Assembly: GCF_006740045.1 (NCBI RefSeq)
Contig: NZ_AP019749.1
Coordinates: 3,491,001-3,555,000, forward strand
Source of the DNA: Comamonas terrigena NBRC 13299
GTDB taxonomy: Bacteria; Pseudomonadota; Gammaproteobacteria; Burkholderiales; Burkholderiaceae_C
DNA: 64,000 nucleotides
Direction: 5' to 3'
Shown: positions 39,399 through 48,564 of the stretch, in pieces
Layout of the letters: every line of letters starts with the position of its first letter
Position numbering within the stretch: the first letter of the stretch is position 1
Program-made: the position numbers and the translations under genes
The notes under the pieces: model-generated
What the model saw: only the letters and a program-made list of their open reading frames with translations
Database searches by the model: none
Told to the model about the DNA's origin: nothing

Positions 39399-39833
39399 AT
39401 GCAAGTCCAGACCTATCTCCTGTTCCAGGGCCGCTGCGAAGAGGCCCTGAACTTTTACCGCGATGCGATCGGGGCGACCATCCAGGCGCTGATGCGCTAC
39501 AGCGAAAGCCCGGAGCCGCCCCCACCCGAATGCACCCCCGCACGGCCCGACATGGTGATGCATGCCAGCCTGCAGGTGGGTGACAGTCAGATCATGGCCA
39601 GCGATGACCCCAGCCCCGGTACCCGCCCCTTCAGCGGCTTCAGCCTGACCTTGAGCTGCGCCGATGCCGCCGAGGCCCGCAAGCACTTTGATGCACTGTC
39701 CGCACAGGGCGAAGTCACCATGCCATTGGGGCCGACGTTTTTCTCGCCGTCTTTCGGCATGCTGAAAGACCGTTTCGGCGTGCACTGGATGTTGATGGTG
39801 GCGCAGGAACAGGCGGGCTGCGGCGCCGCCTAG
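39399..39833 (+). CDS. VOC family (PhnB/YjdN-like) protein
   Basis: A 144-residue protein with the PhnB-type vicinal-oxygen-chelate fold. MQVQTYLLFQGRCEEALNFY is the usual opening, and MVMHASLQVGDSQIMASDD and LKDRFGVHWMLMV match the two halves of the family. Despite the historical name it has no proven link to phosphonate use. CCGGAGG lies upstream of the ATG. It stands alone between the permease and a hemerythrin gene. Confidence 0.88.
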   Translation: MQVQTYLLFQGRCEEALNFYRDAIGATIQALMRYSESPEPPPPECTPARPDMVMHASLQVGDSQIMASDDPSPGTRPFSGFSLTLSCADAAEARKHFDALSAQGEVTMPLGPTFFSPSFGMLKDRFGVHWMLMVAQEQAGCGAA

Positions 39834-39950
39834 GCAAGCCTTTGCCCGCCTGGTGACACAGCGGCATGCACAAGGCGCCTGGCATGGCTGCGCAGGCGCC
39901 GGCAGTGGGAGGCGACAGGCCGCCGCCATGCCTGGGGGACTGGGTGCGCC

Positions 39951-40466
39951 CTAGACCTTGGTCACCGGCTTCGCCAACGCCGCGCCGGGGACGGCCGCCG
40001 CCTGCGACGGCTTGCCTGGTGCCAGCAACGGGGCCTTGGTGCCCGCCGACGCACGTGCCTGCTCGCGTGCCTTGCGGCGCTGGAAACGCAGCAGTTCCTT
40101 GTCGTTGCGGCGGATGTGCAGCGACAGCCAGTCACGCAGCACGGCGGACAGCTGCGCCGCCACGGTGATGCTGCCGGCCTGCAGCTTCTTTTCCAGGTCC
40201 CACAGCTGGTCCATGAAGTGGTTGTGCCCGATCTTGTGGTTGTCCAGATCGGGGAAGCCCATCTGCGCCATCAGGTGCTCTTCGTTGCGCAAATGGTCCT
40301 GGGTACTGGTGATGACGCGGTGCAGGATGGACGCCACCACCGCCCGGCCCTGGCCTTCGCGGGTGGCGGTGTGCAGTTCATTGACCAGATCCACCAGCAG
40401 GCGGTGGTCTGCATCGATGGGGCCACCATCGATCACCATGTCATCGGCCCACTCGAAATAGGCCAT
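39951..40466 (-). CDS. Bacteriohemerythrin
   Basis: A 171-residue protein. The oxygen-binding diiron four-helix bundle occupies about residues 1-130, with the metal ligands in the expected frame: His in DADHRLLVDL, HLRNEEHLM (His/Glu), DNHKIGHNHFMDQL and a final HIRRNDKEL. The last 40 residues form a basic then Ala/Pro-rich tail, longer than usual. The gene stops 3 bases after the reading start region of the chemotaxis receptor, both on the minus strand, with the receptor upstream to the right and this gene downstream only in map order. Bacteriohemerythrins often accompany chemotaxis proteins and may sense or deliver O2. Confidence 0.9.
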   Translation of the reverse strand: MAYFEWADDMVIDGGPIDADHRLLVDLVNELHTATREGQGRAVVASILHRVITSTQDHLRNEEHLMAQMGFPDLDNHKIGHNHFMDQLWDLEKKLQAGSITVAAQLSAVLRDWLSLHIRRNDKELLRFQRRKAREQARASAGTKAPLLAPGKPSQAAAVPGAALAKPVTKV

Positions 40467-40469
40467 CGC

Positions 40470-42097
40470 TCAAGCCTCCAGCGCCGGCACCACCGGGCGC
40501 ATGCCCAGCGCAGGCGCGCTGCGCTGCACCAGCACGGCATCGGCCTTGAACACGCTGATGGCCTGCACCAGGGCCTGGGCCTGGCCTTCCAGCGACTGGG
40601 CGGCGGCGGCGGATTCCTCCACCAGGGCCGCGTTGGACTGGGTGACCTGGTCCATCTGCATCATGGCCTGGTTGATCTGCTCGATGCCATGGGTCTGGTC
40701 TTCGCTGGCCTCGCTGATCTCGTTCATGATGTCCGCCACCCGGCGCACGCTGACCACGATCTCGTCCATGGTGCTGCCGGCTTTCTCCACCAGCGTGCAG
40801 CCGTTGCTGACGTTGCTGACCGACTCGTCGATCAGGCCCTTGATCTCCTTGGCGGCTTCGGCGCTGCGGCCGGCCAGGGAACGCACTTCCGACGCCACCA
40901 CGGCAAAGCCGCGGCCCTGTTCGCCGGCACGGGCGGCTTCCACGGCGGCGTTCAGCGCCAGGATATTGGTCTGGAAGGCAATGCTGTCGATGATGCCGAT
41001 GATGTCGGCGATCTTGCGCGACGAGGTGTTGATGGCTTCCATGGTGTGGACCACGTCGCCTACCACCTGGCCGCCGCGCACGGCCACCTGCGAAGCGGTC
41101 TCGGCCAGTTGGGCCGCCTGGCGGCCGTTGGCGTAGTTCTGGCCCACGGTGCCGGCCAGCTCCTGCATGGCGGCCGTGGTCTGCTCCAGCGCACTGGCCT
41201 GCTCTTCGGTGCGGCCGGACAGGTCCAGGTTGCCGGTGGCGATCTGCGAGGTGGCGGTGGCGATTGCGTCGCTGCCGTTGCGCACTTCGGTCACGATGCC
41301 CGACAGGCTGTGGTTCATGGTCTGCAGCGCCTGCAGCAACTGGCCGGTTTCGTCCGTGGTGCGCACGGTGATGCGGCTGTTCAGGTCGCCGGAAGCCACG
41401 GCCTGGGCCACCTGCACCGCCTCACCCAGCGGCCGGACGATGGCGCGGGTGATGCGCCATGCCAGAAACAGGCCCAGGCACATGGCGCCAAAGCCGATCA
41501 CCGACACCCACAGGCGGGCGGATTCGGTGTCCTCGGTGGCCTTGTGGCCGGCGTCCACCACCAGCTGCTTTTCAATCAGGGCCAGGGCGTCAGCGTTCTG
41601 CTGCACCAGCCCCAGCTGGACCAGGGTGGTGCCCAGCATTTCCTGGCGGGCGGCGTCTTCCTGGCCGGCGTCCAGCAGTTCGTAAAAGCGCTTTTGCGAT
41701 TCCACATACAGGCCGCGTGCGGCTTCGGCCTTCTTCAGCAGCTCGCGCGCTTCGGGGCGCTTGACCTGCTCGCTCAGCAGCTTGAAGGCGGCGATGAAGC
41801 GCTCGCGGCCTTCGGTGATCTCGTTGCGCAGCGCCTGGCGCTCGGCCGGCGCGCTGACCAGTTGCTGCACGGTGCGCCGGCCATTGGCCAGGGCGATGCT
41901 GCTGAGGGTGTTGGCCGCTTCGGTCTTGACCCATTCCACCTCGATGATGTCGCGCGTGGTGTGGGTCACGCCGGTCAGGCGCACCACCGATACCACGATG
42001 ATGATGAACATCAGCACATTGATCGTAAAAAAGCCAAACCCAGCTTGGCACCGATGCGCAGGCCACGGCCTGTCGACAAAAAATGAGGAAGTGACAT
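40470..42097 (-). pseudogene. Methyl-accepting chemotaxis protein with 5' frameshift
   Basis: The C-terminal signalling domain is intact: HAMP region (WRITRAIVRPLGEAVQ), methylation helices and the hairpin tip IIGIIDSIAFQTNILALNAA with EAARAGEQGRGFAVVA. The periplasmic four-helix domain also reads normally. At the 5' end the natural start (42097; MSLPHFLSTGRGLRIGAKLG) is in another frame from the first membrane helix (GFFTINVLMFIIIVVSVV). Adding one base in the run 42027-42041 joins them into a 542-residue receptor, and the total length then becomes a whole number of codons. As it stands, only an unnatural GTG start at 42137 keeps the main frame open. A sequencing error in a homopolymer is possible. 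Confidence 0.75.
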
Positions 42098-42474
42098 GAA
42101 AAGCGTGAGGAGGAAAAACAAGAAATCCGCAGACCACCCTGCAGAGGTGCGCGATTGATACACGAAGTTACGAACCGACTTCTGATCCAGCGCAAACCTG
42201 CAAGCTTTTCACCCCATCCCTGGGGGAACCGCCCGCCCAGCGGTCGTTACCAAGACCTTCCGGTGCGCCTGGGTGGGGCCGTCTGCGCGGCCTGCCCGCT
42301 TTGTCAAACCCGTGCCGTGCGCAGGGGCCGCTACCATGACGCCAGAGACTGGATGGCAGACCCTGTGGCCTCTGCGCGCCCCATGCCACCGCACGGCAGT
42401 GCATGCCCGCCCATCCCATCCGCCAGCGCCACCCCCGCGCCGCGCCCAACCCATCCCCTTTTCAGGAGCCTTCC
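42098..42474. other. Divergent spacer, MCP to small lipoprotein
   Basis: About 375 bases. The part near the MCP start is A-rich on the plus strand. The remainder is G+C-rich with no recognisable RNA, repeat or gene. Confidence 0.5.
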
Positions 42475-42624
42475 ATGTTGCGACGTCTGCTTTTCACCAC
42501 CGCCACCCTGCTCTGCCTGGGCCTGAGCGCCTGCGGCGGCACCATGCCCAGTGCCTCCAGCAGTTCCGGCAGCGGCATCACCGTGTTCGGCGACATCGAC
42601 GCCAACGTCAGCCACACCCGCTGA
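42475..42624 (+). CDS. Small lipoprotein of unknown function
   Basis: A 49-residue protein. It begins MLRRLLFTTATLLCLGLSAC, a compact lipoprotein signal with Cys20, followed by a short Gly/Ser stretch and the tail ITVFGDIDANVSHTR. AGGAG lies 6 bases before the ATG, giving good start evidence. No family was recognised. It is followed by an SDR gene 85 bases away, with no clear link. Confidence 0.65.
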   Translation: MLRRLLFTTATLLCLGLSACGGTMPSASSSSGSGITVFGDIDANVSHTR

Positions 42625-42709
42625 CTTCCTTTGCCCCGGCAAGCCCTGCCGGCCTGCACGGGACTTGGGGCGCTGCACAATCCCTGCTTTCCTGTGGATG
42701 AGGCAAGTG

Positions 42710-43471
42710 ATGCAGATTTCTGAGCAATGGGTGTTGGTGACCGGCGGTGCCCGCGGTCTGGGTGCACATATCAGCCGCGCCGTCGCGCGCGAAGGTGCGG
42801 GCGTGGTGATCAACTACCACCGCAGCGACAAGGCAGCCGCAGCGCTGGCCGAAGAACTGGGTCCCCGCGCAGTGGCGCTGCAGGCCGATGTGACCGACGC
42901 CGCAGCGATACAGCATCTGGTGCGCACCGCCCAGGAACGCACCGGCCACGCCATCACCAGCGTGGTCAACAACGCGCTGACCAGCTTTGCCTTCGACGGC
43001 GATGCCCGCCCCAAGCTGGACACCATCGCCTGGGAGCGCTTCAGCCAGCAGTTTGACGGAGCGGTCAAAGGCGCGCTCAACACCATGCAGGCCACCTTGC
43101 CTGCCATGCGCGCGGCCGGCTTTGGGCGCGTGGTGAATGTGGGCACCAACCTGTTCCAGAATCCGGTGGTGCCCTACCACGACTACACCGCAGCCAAGGC
43201 GGCACTGCTGTCGCTGACACGCACCGCCGCCAACGACCTGGGCCCGGACGGCATCACGGTGAACATGCTGTCCGGCGGTCTGCTGCGCACCACCGACGCC
43301 AGCAGCGCCACCCCGGAAGCGGTGTTCGACCTGATCGCCAGCATGACCCCGCTGCGCCGCGTGACCACGCCGGCCGAGTTTGCCGATGCCGTGCTGATGC
43401 TGCTCTCGCCCTGGTCGCGTGCCGTGACCGGACAGAACCTGATCGTGGACTGCGGCCTGGTCAAAGGCTGA
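42710..43471 (+). CDS. SDR family oxidoreductase (FabG-like)
   Basis: A 253-residue short-chain dehydrogenase with the Rossmann motif TGGARGLG near residue 12 and the catalytic Tyr/Lys in DYTAAKAALL. The usual Ser position in the beta5 strand reads GTN rather than S (VVNVGTNLFQ), so the catalytic Ser may be replaced. It resembles 3-oxoacyl-ACP reductases, but a missing Ser argues against simple FabG function. ATG 42710 is preferred to 42698 because GAGG lies 6 bases upstream. A strong terminator follows. Confidence 0.85.
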   Translation: MQISEQWVLVTGGARGLGAHISRAVAREGAGVVINYHRSDKAAAALAEELGPRAVALQADVTDAAAIQHLVRTAQERTGHAITSVVNNALTSFAFDGDARPKLDTIAWERFSQQFDGAVKGALNTMQATLPAMRAAGFGRVVNVGTNLFQNPVVPYHDYTAAKAALLSLTRTAANDLGPDGITVNMLSGGLLRTTDASSATPEAVFDLIASMTPLRRVTTPAEFADAVLMLLSPWSRAVTGQNLIVDCGLVKG

Positions 43472-43494
43472 AGCCGGCCACGCAGGCCGCCCAC

Positions 43495-43533
43495 AAAAAA
43501 GCCCGCCCGGCTGCAAGCCGGCGGGCTTTTTTT
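43495..43533. terminator. Bidirectional intrinsic terminator
   Basis: A6, stem GCCCGCCCGGC-tgcaa-GCCGGCGGGC (one bulged C) and T7. It lies between the convergent SDR and putP genes. Confidence 0.92.
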
Positions 43534-43549
43534 CGGAGAGCGCAGCCGC

Positions 43550-45040
43550 TCACTCGCCCTGGGCGGCGATCTCGGTTTCCACCTCGGCGTGGGTCTTTTG
43601 CACCGCAGCCGAAGGCATCTTGCCCAGCAGGCTGACCATGACGATGGCGACGGTCGACAGCACAAAGCCCGGCACGATCTCATACAGCTTGAACCACTGG
43701 TAGTGCTGCCAGACCAGCACCGTGACCGCGCCCACCACCATGCCGGCCAGCGCGCCATTGCGCGTCATGCGCGTCCACAGCAGCGACAGCAGCACGAGCG
43801 GGCCGAAGGCCGCGCCAAAGCCGGCCCAGGCGTTGCTGACCATGCCCAGCACCTTGCTTTCGGGGTCCTGGGCGATCACGATAGCGATCACCGCGATCAC
43901 AAACACCATGGCGCGGCCGAACCAGACCAGTTCCCGTTCGCTGGCCTGCTTGCGCAAAAAGGTTTTGTAGATGTCCTGCGTCAGTGCGCTGGAGCACACC
44001 AGCAACTGGCAGGACAAGGTGCTCATCACGGCCGCCAGCACGGCGGCCAGCAGCACGCCGCTGATCCAGGGGTTGAACAGCAGCTTGGCCACTTCCAGGA
44101 ACACGGTTTCGGCATTGGCATTCACGCCGCCAGCCAGATCGGGTCGGCCGTTGAAAAAGGCGATGCCGAAGAAACCCACGGCCACGGCGCCGCCCAGGCA
44201 CAGCACCATCCAGGTCATGCCGATGCGACGGGCATTGGGAATGGTCTGCACCGATTCCGCCGCCATGAAACGCACCAGGATGTGCGGCTGGCCGAAGTAG
44301 CCCAGCCCCCAGGCCAGCAGCGAGATGACGGCAATCACGGTCTGGCCCCGGAACATGTCGAACGCGCCGCTGCGGGCGGTGTCGATGATGGCCGCACTGG
44401 GGCCCACGCCACCGTCGGCGTAGATCACCATCAGCGGCGCCAGGATCAGCGCGGTGATCATCAGCGAGGCCTGGATGGTGTCGGTCCAGCTCACGGCCAG
44501 GAAGCCGCCGATGAACACATAGGCCATGGTGGCCACGGCCCCCACCCACAGCGCGGTCTGGTAGTCCATGCCGAACATGGACTCGAACAGGCGCGCGCCG
44601 GCCACCACGCCCGAGGCGCAGTAGATGGTGAAGAACACCAGAATCACCAGCGCCGTGACGATGCGCAGCAGATTGCTCCGGTCTTCAAAACGGTTGGTGA
44701 AGTAGTCCGGCAGCGTCAGCGCGTTGCCGACCTTCTCGGTGTAGATGCGCAGGCGCGCCGCCACAAAGCGCCAGTTCAGCCAGGCCCCCAGGCACAGGCC
44801 GATCGCAATCCACGAGGCCGACAGCCCTTGCAGAAATACGGCACCAGGCAGGCCCATCAGCAGCCAGCCACTCATGTCCGAGGCGCCGGCCGACAGGGCC
44901 GTGACCACCGGGCCCAGGCTGCGCCCGCCCAGGATGTAGTCGGAAAGGTTGTCCGTGGCTTTGTAGCCAGCCCAGCCGATGGCAAGCATGCCCAGCAGGT
45001 AAATGGCAAACATCACCACGGTGGGTGTATTGGCGGTCAT
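43550..45040 (-). CDS. putP: Sodium/proline symporter PutP
   Basis: Na+-coupled proline uptake permease of the SSS family, 496 residues and about 13 membrane helices. Family landmarks are LSDYILGGRSLGPVVTALSAGASDMSGWLLMGLPG near the N-terminus, with the Na+-binding Asp and Ser residues, FTNRFEDRSNLLR, and GLGYFGQPHILVRFMA. ATG 45040 is selected by the family start; a longer in-frame extension is Arg-rich and not conserved. No putA is seen in this window. It may also serve osmoprotection. Confidence 0.95.
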   Translation of the reverse strand: MTANTPTVVMFAIYLLGMLAIGWAGYKATDNLSDYILGGRSLGPVVTALSAGASDMSGWLLMGLPGAVFLQGLSASWIAIGLCLGAWLNWRFVAARLRIYTEKVGNALTLPDYFTNRFEDRSNLLRIVTALVILVFFTIYCASGVVAGARLFESMFGMDYQTALWVGAVATMAYVFIGGFLAVSWTDTIQASLMITALILAPLMVIYADGGVGPSAAIIDTARSGAFDMFRGQTVIAVISLLAWGLGYFGQPHILVRFMAAESVQTIPNARRIGMTWMVLCLGGAVAVGFFGIAFFNGRPDLAGGVNANAETVFLEVAKLLFNPWISGVLLAAVLAAVMSTLSCQLLVCSSALTQDIYKTFLRKQASERELVWFGRAMVFVIAVIAIVIAQDPESKVLGMVSNAWAGFGAAFGPLVLLSLLWTRMTRNGALAGMVVGAVTVLVWQHYQWFKLYEIVPGFVLSTVAIVMVSLLGKMPSAAVQKTHAEVETEIAAQGE

Positions 45041-45599
45041 AGGTTGTCGTCGGTCGAAAAATGGGAAAAGCCGGGCGGCAGCGGCGCGCTCCCCACCCAC
45101 CCGCTGGTGGTCGGTGGGGCCACTGCGGCGGAGGCGGAAGTGTCCGCACGCCGGCATGCCCTTGCAGGCCAGCGTGCATTGCGGTGCCGCAGCTGGCTAT
45201 GGGCTTGCAGCCGCGGCAGCGCCCACCAGCACAAAAAGCTGCACGGGCTGCGTATGGGCCACCCCGCAGGGGCACCGCACCTGCGGTGCTGGCGAACGGC
45301 CAAAGGGTCTATTCTAGGTACTTACCCTAGACCTTCCCCACAGCTTCCCTGCACAACCCTGTGGACAAGTCGTTTCCCGCGGGTGCAAACCGTCCCCAAG
45401 TGTTTGATTTCATTGCCGACGGCTTAGCCTGCCCAGAAAGCAGGCAGGCGGCGCTGACTGTCGCGTGCGCACAGCAGCCAATGCCCAGCCGGCCTAGACT
45501 GCCAGCCTGCGGCAGTGTTAGCCACGGCTGCGTCCCCCTCCCTGTGCCCCGGCGGGCAGGGGCAGGCTTCCTCTTTCACCTTGAATTGACGTTATTGGC
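45041..45599. other. Divergent putP-lrgA intergenic region
   Basis: About 560 bases without a gene. Around 45306-45333 there are nested inverted repeats: GGTCTA/TAGACC outside and TCTAGG/CCTAGA inside. Immediately after, at 45334-45369, are TTCCCCACAG and CCTGTGGACAAG, words much like those in the tandem repeats at 52917-53467. The rest is G+C-rich with no recognisable RNA. Confidence 0.5.
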
Positions 45600-45974
45600 A
45601 TGTTGCAGGCCTTGCTGGTTCTTTTGGTATTTCAATGGCTGGGCCAGGTGCTGGTCACCGCCCTGGGCATCCCCTTTCCCGGTGCGTTGGCGGGCACCTT
45701 GCTGCTGCTGATCGCGCTGCTCTACAAGCGCACGCTGCCCATGTGGCTGGAGCAGTCGGGCCATTTCCTGCTGCAGAACATGATGCTGCTGTTCATCCCC
45801 ACCATTGCGGGCGTGATGCTGCACTTTGACCGCCTCTCGCGCGAATGGCTGCCGTTTGTGCTGTCCTGCGTGGTGGGAGCTGCGCTGACGCTGGTGGCCA
45901 CGGCGCTCACCTTCAAATGGATGATGGGCCGCGAGCGCGCCCGCCATGGTAGCGCCGTGGAGGACGAGGCATGA
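45600..45974 (+). CDS. lrgA: CidA/LrgA family holin-like protein
   Basis: A 124-residue inner-membrane protein with four hydrophobic segments, the family size. Landmarks are QWLGQVLVTALGIPFPGALAGTLLLL and the charged LxxxxxFFIP-like stretch HFLLQNMMLLFIPTIAGVM. CidA/LrgA proteins are holin-like and control murein hydrolase activity and, in some bacteria, pyruvate uptake. It overlaps the downstream lrgB by four bases (ATGA), the standard pairing. Confidence 0.92.
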   Translation: MLQALLVLLVFQWLGQVLVTALGIPFPGALAGTLLLLIALLYKRTLPMWLEQSGHFLLQNMMLLFIPTIAGVMLHFDRLSREWLPFVLSCVVGAALTLVATALTFKWMMGRERARHGSAVEDEA

Positions 45975-46687
45975 ACGAGCTTCTCACCCGCACCCTGGCC
46001 AGCATGACCGCCGGCCCCCTGCCCTGGCTGGTGCTGACCATCGCCTGCTACCTGGGCGCTGTCTGGCTGTACAAGCGCAGCGGCCAGCAGCCCTGGTTGA
46101 TTCCGGTGTTCACCGCCGTGCCGGTCATCGTATGCGTGCTCTTGCTCACCGGCACGCCCTACGCCACCTACCAGCAGGGCACGGCATGGCTCAGCCTGCT
46201 GGTGGGCCCGGCCACCGTGGCCCTGGCGCTGCCGCTGTATGCCCAGCGCGATCGCATCCGCCGCCTGTGGCGCCCGATTGCCGTGTCGCTGGTGGTGGGC
46301 TGCGTGGTGGCCTTGCTGTCGGCCATGGGCATTGCCTGGCTGTTTGGCGCTTCCATGGAAAGCATGGTCTCACTGGCGCCCAAGTCGGCCACCATCCCCA
46401 TCGCCCTGCCGCTGGCCGAACGCTTTGGTGGACTGCCTTCGCTGGCGGCCGTGGCCGTGGCCATCACCGGCATTGCGGGCACCATCGTCGCCCCCTGGCT
46501 GCTGCGCGTGCTGCACTGCACCGACCCGGCTGTCGAAGGCTTTGCCCTGGGCCTGACGGCGCACGCCATCGGCACGGCCCGCTCCATCCAGCAGCACCCC
46601 ACGGCCGGCGCCTTTGCCGCCCTGGCAATGGGCCTGAACGGCGTTGCCACAGCGGTGGCCATGCCGCTGCTGATGGCCCTGCTGTAA
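45971..46687 (+). CDS. lrgB: CidB/LrgB family membrane protein
   Basis: Inner-membrane partner of LrgA, 238 residues with about seven hydrophobic segments. The family motif SLAPKSATIPIALPLAERFGG is present (SxxPKSVTxPIA-type), as is GLTAHAIGTARS near the C-terminus. It probably forms, with LrgA, an antiholin or pyruvate/acetate-related transporter. Translational coupling to lrgA is shown by the overlap. Confidence 0.95.
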   Translation: MNELLTRTLASMTAGPLPWLVLTIACYLGAVWLYKRSGQQPWLIPVFTAVPVIVCVLLLTGTPYATYQQGTAWLSLLVGPATVALALPLYAQRDRIRRLWRPIAVSLVVGCVVALLSAMGIAWLFGASMESMVSLAPKSATIPIALPLAERFGGLPSLAAVAVAITGIAGTIVAPWLLRVLHCTDPAVEGFALGLTAHAIGTARSIQQHPTAGAFAALAMGLNGVATAVAMPLLMALL

Positions 46688-46827
46688 GCCCCCCGCGCAG
46701 CACCAGGGCACTGCGCGCGTACGGGTGAACGGCGGAAGGCGGCAGGGTGCCGCCCCTCTTGCACAGCCTGACCGGGAACACACCGGCGCCTGCACGTCTG
46801 CGCTCCGGACCTGCGTACCCGTCGTCG

Positions 46828-48498
46828 TCAATCCAACTGGTAGCTGAGCAGCACGCTCACCCGCAGTTTGCGGTCGGGGTTGTTGAAGGCCGGATCGCCC
46901 AGTGGCTTGGCCAGCGCAAAGTCGGCACTGTAGTAGCGCTGGTTGTTCAGCCGGACCCCCACGCTGGCCGAGCGCAGGCTGGCCGACGGCACGCCCCGCT
47001 GCTCCTGCCGGGTCCGGGCGGCTTCGTACAGCACATAGGGCTGCACCTGCTTGAGCCACTTTTGCTGGACCGGCCAGCTGTAGTTCAGCTCCACGGCAGC
47101 GCCGATGCCCGAATCCCCGGTGACTTCCCCGGCCTGGTAGCCGCGGCCAAAACGGCTGCCGCCAAAGGAGATGCGTTCGGCGATGGGAAGGATGTCCGGG
47201 CTGTACTGGCCGCCGAAGGACACCGCTGCGCCCACTCCGCTGGCCTTGTTGCTGCGCAGGCCGGCATCCCAGGCCAGCCGCCAGAAAGCGAGCTTGGCCG
47301 GATTGGGTGCTGGCTCCACCCCGAAATTGGTGCTGCGCTCGGTGCCCGCGCCCAGTGCATTCAATCCATGCACCAGCATGAGCGAAGCATTGCGCACGGT
47401 GCGCTCCTGCGCGGAAGTCCAGTCCAGCTGCGCATACAGGGCCCGCACATGCTCTTGCGTCACAAGCTGCGCACCGGAGGCTCTTTCGGTGAAACCGCGC
47501 TGGTAGTTCAGCCCATAGATGCCGGCAGCCGCCATTAGCACCGTGCGCTGGTCCAGCCGCAGCGGATGCTGCACCGACACATCGATCCGCCGCTGCTGGG
47601 TCAGATCATCAATGCCGACCAGGCCCGGGCCATCCTGTACGGTCTGGCGGTATTCCGAGGCGTTGACCCTGAGCATGCTCCCCTGCCGGTTGAGCCACTG
47701 GCGGTAGCCCACGGCCAGAAACCGTTCTTCATCCCAGGGACGCAGCAAGCTGGTGGCCGTCAGCTGGCTGCCGGCTCCCAGCAGATCATTGGCCAGCACG
47801 GTGGCCATGGCCTTGGAATGGCCCTGTCGCAGGTCTGCGCCCAGGGACACGCTGACAGGCTGGTGGGAGGACGCCAGCACCAAGGTGGTGGCGCCATCGG
47901 TGGTGGTGGGCAGCTGCGCGGATGCCGTCACGCGGACGCCGGGAATGCGCGCCATCAGCTGCGTCTGGCAGTGGAAGGTCTCGCTGCGCAACGGCTTTTC
48001 CGCCAGCAGCGGCTCTGCCAGTTCACGCAGCAGGGCTTCGGACTTGCCGGCCTGGCCCTCTATGCGCAGCTGGGCGATGTGGCCTTCCACCACGGTGACT
48101 TTCACCACCCCGTTGCGAAAATCCTGCGGGGGCACGAAAGCGAAGGACAGCGCGTAACCGGCCTGTTGGTAGATGCGGGTGATCTCGGTCCCCGTCTCCA
48201 CAATCCGCGCCAGGGTGACCGGCTGGCCTGCCAACGGGGCAAAGACCTTGGCCACGCTGTCGAACGGGACCGAGCGCACCCCCACGATATCGAACTGGCG
48301 CGGCACCACGGTCTGCGCCAGAAAGTCTGCACTCTGCTGTGGCGGCGTGATCTGCACCTGGGGCTTGGGCGGAGGGGCCACCGCCGGTGTCTGCGGCAGC
48401 GAATCCAGCGGATTGCCCGCCGGAGCCACTGCCTGGGCATATGCCCCCCAGGGGCACACCGCCCACCCGACCACCAACACACGCAGGTACAGCTTCAT
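46828..48498 (-). CDS. ShlB/FhaC/HecB (TpsB) family outer-membrane transporter
   Basis: A 556-residue Omp85-superfamily protein of two-partner secretion. It has a signal peptide (ends ...WGAYAQA), a Pro-rich stretch (about 30-60), a first POTRA domain (FDIVGVRSVPFDSVAKVFAPLAGQ read in pieces), a second POTRA (VKVTVVEGHIAQLRIEG) and a 16-strand barrel. The barrel carries the family motif FGGSRFGRGYQAGEVTGDSG, equivalent to the conserved (V/I)RG(Y/F) tip of loop 6, here GRGY. It ends VSVLLSYQLD. It is the second gene of an operon after the repeat-rich lipoprotein-like gene at 48565-49848, its likely substrate. Confidence 0.9.
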   Translation of the reverse strand: MKLYLRVLVVGWAVCPWGAYAQAVAPAGNPLDSLPQTPAVAPPPKPQVQITPPQQSADFLAQTVVPRQFDIVGVRSVPFDSVAKVFAPLAGQPVTLARIVETGTEITRIYQQAGYALSFAFVPPQDFRNGVVKVTVVEGHIAQLRIEGQAGKSEALLRELAEPLLAEKPLRSETFHCQTQLMARIPGVRVTASAQLPTTTDGATTLVLASSHQPVSVSLGADLRQGHSKAMATVLANDLLGAGSQLTATSLLRPWDEERFLAVGYRQWLNRQGSMLRVNASEYRQTVQDGPGLVGIDDLTQQRRIDVSVQHPLRLDQRTVLMAAAGIYGLNYQRGFTERASGAQLVTQEHVRALYAQLDWTSAQERTVRNASLMLVHGLNALGAGTERSTNFGVEPAPNPAKLAFWRLAWDAGLRSNKASGVGAAVSFGGQYSPDILPIAERISFGGSRFGRGYQAGEVTGDSGIGAAVELNYSWPVQQKWLKQVQPYVLYEAARTRQEQRGVPSASLRSASVGVRLNNQRYYSADFALAKPLGDPAFNNPDRKLRVSVLLSYQLD

Positions 48499-48525
48499 AC
48501 AGGCCAGTTCTCCTCCTCAGCCCTG

Positions 48526-48551
48526 GCAGCCGGCCGTTTCAGGCCGGCTGC
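48526..48551 (-). promoter_or_regulatory. Intercistronic hairpin between repeat protein and TpsB gene
   Basis: Perfect 10-bp stem GCAGCCGGCC/GGCCGGCTGC with a 6-nt loop, placed between the stop of the upstream gene and the tpsB-like start. There is no T-run. It may reduce read-through or protect the upstream mRNA so the substrate is made in excess over the pore. Confidence 0.6.
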
Positions 48552-48564
48552 AGGACCATGCGGT

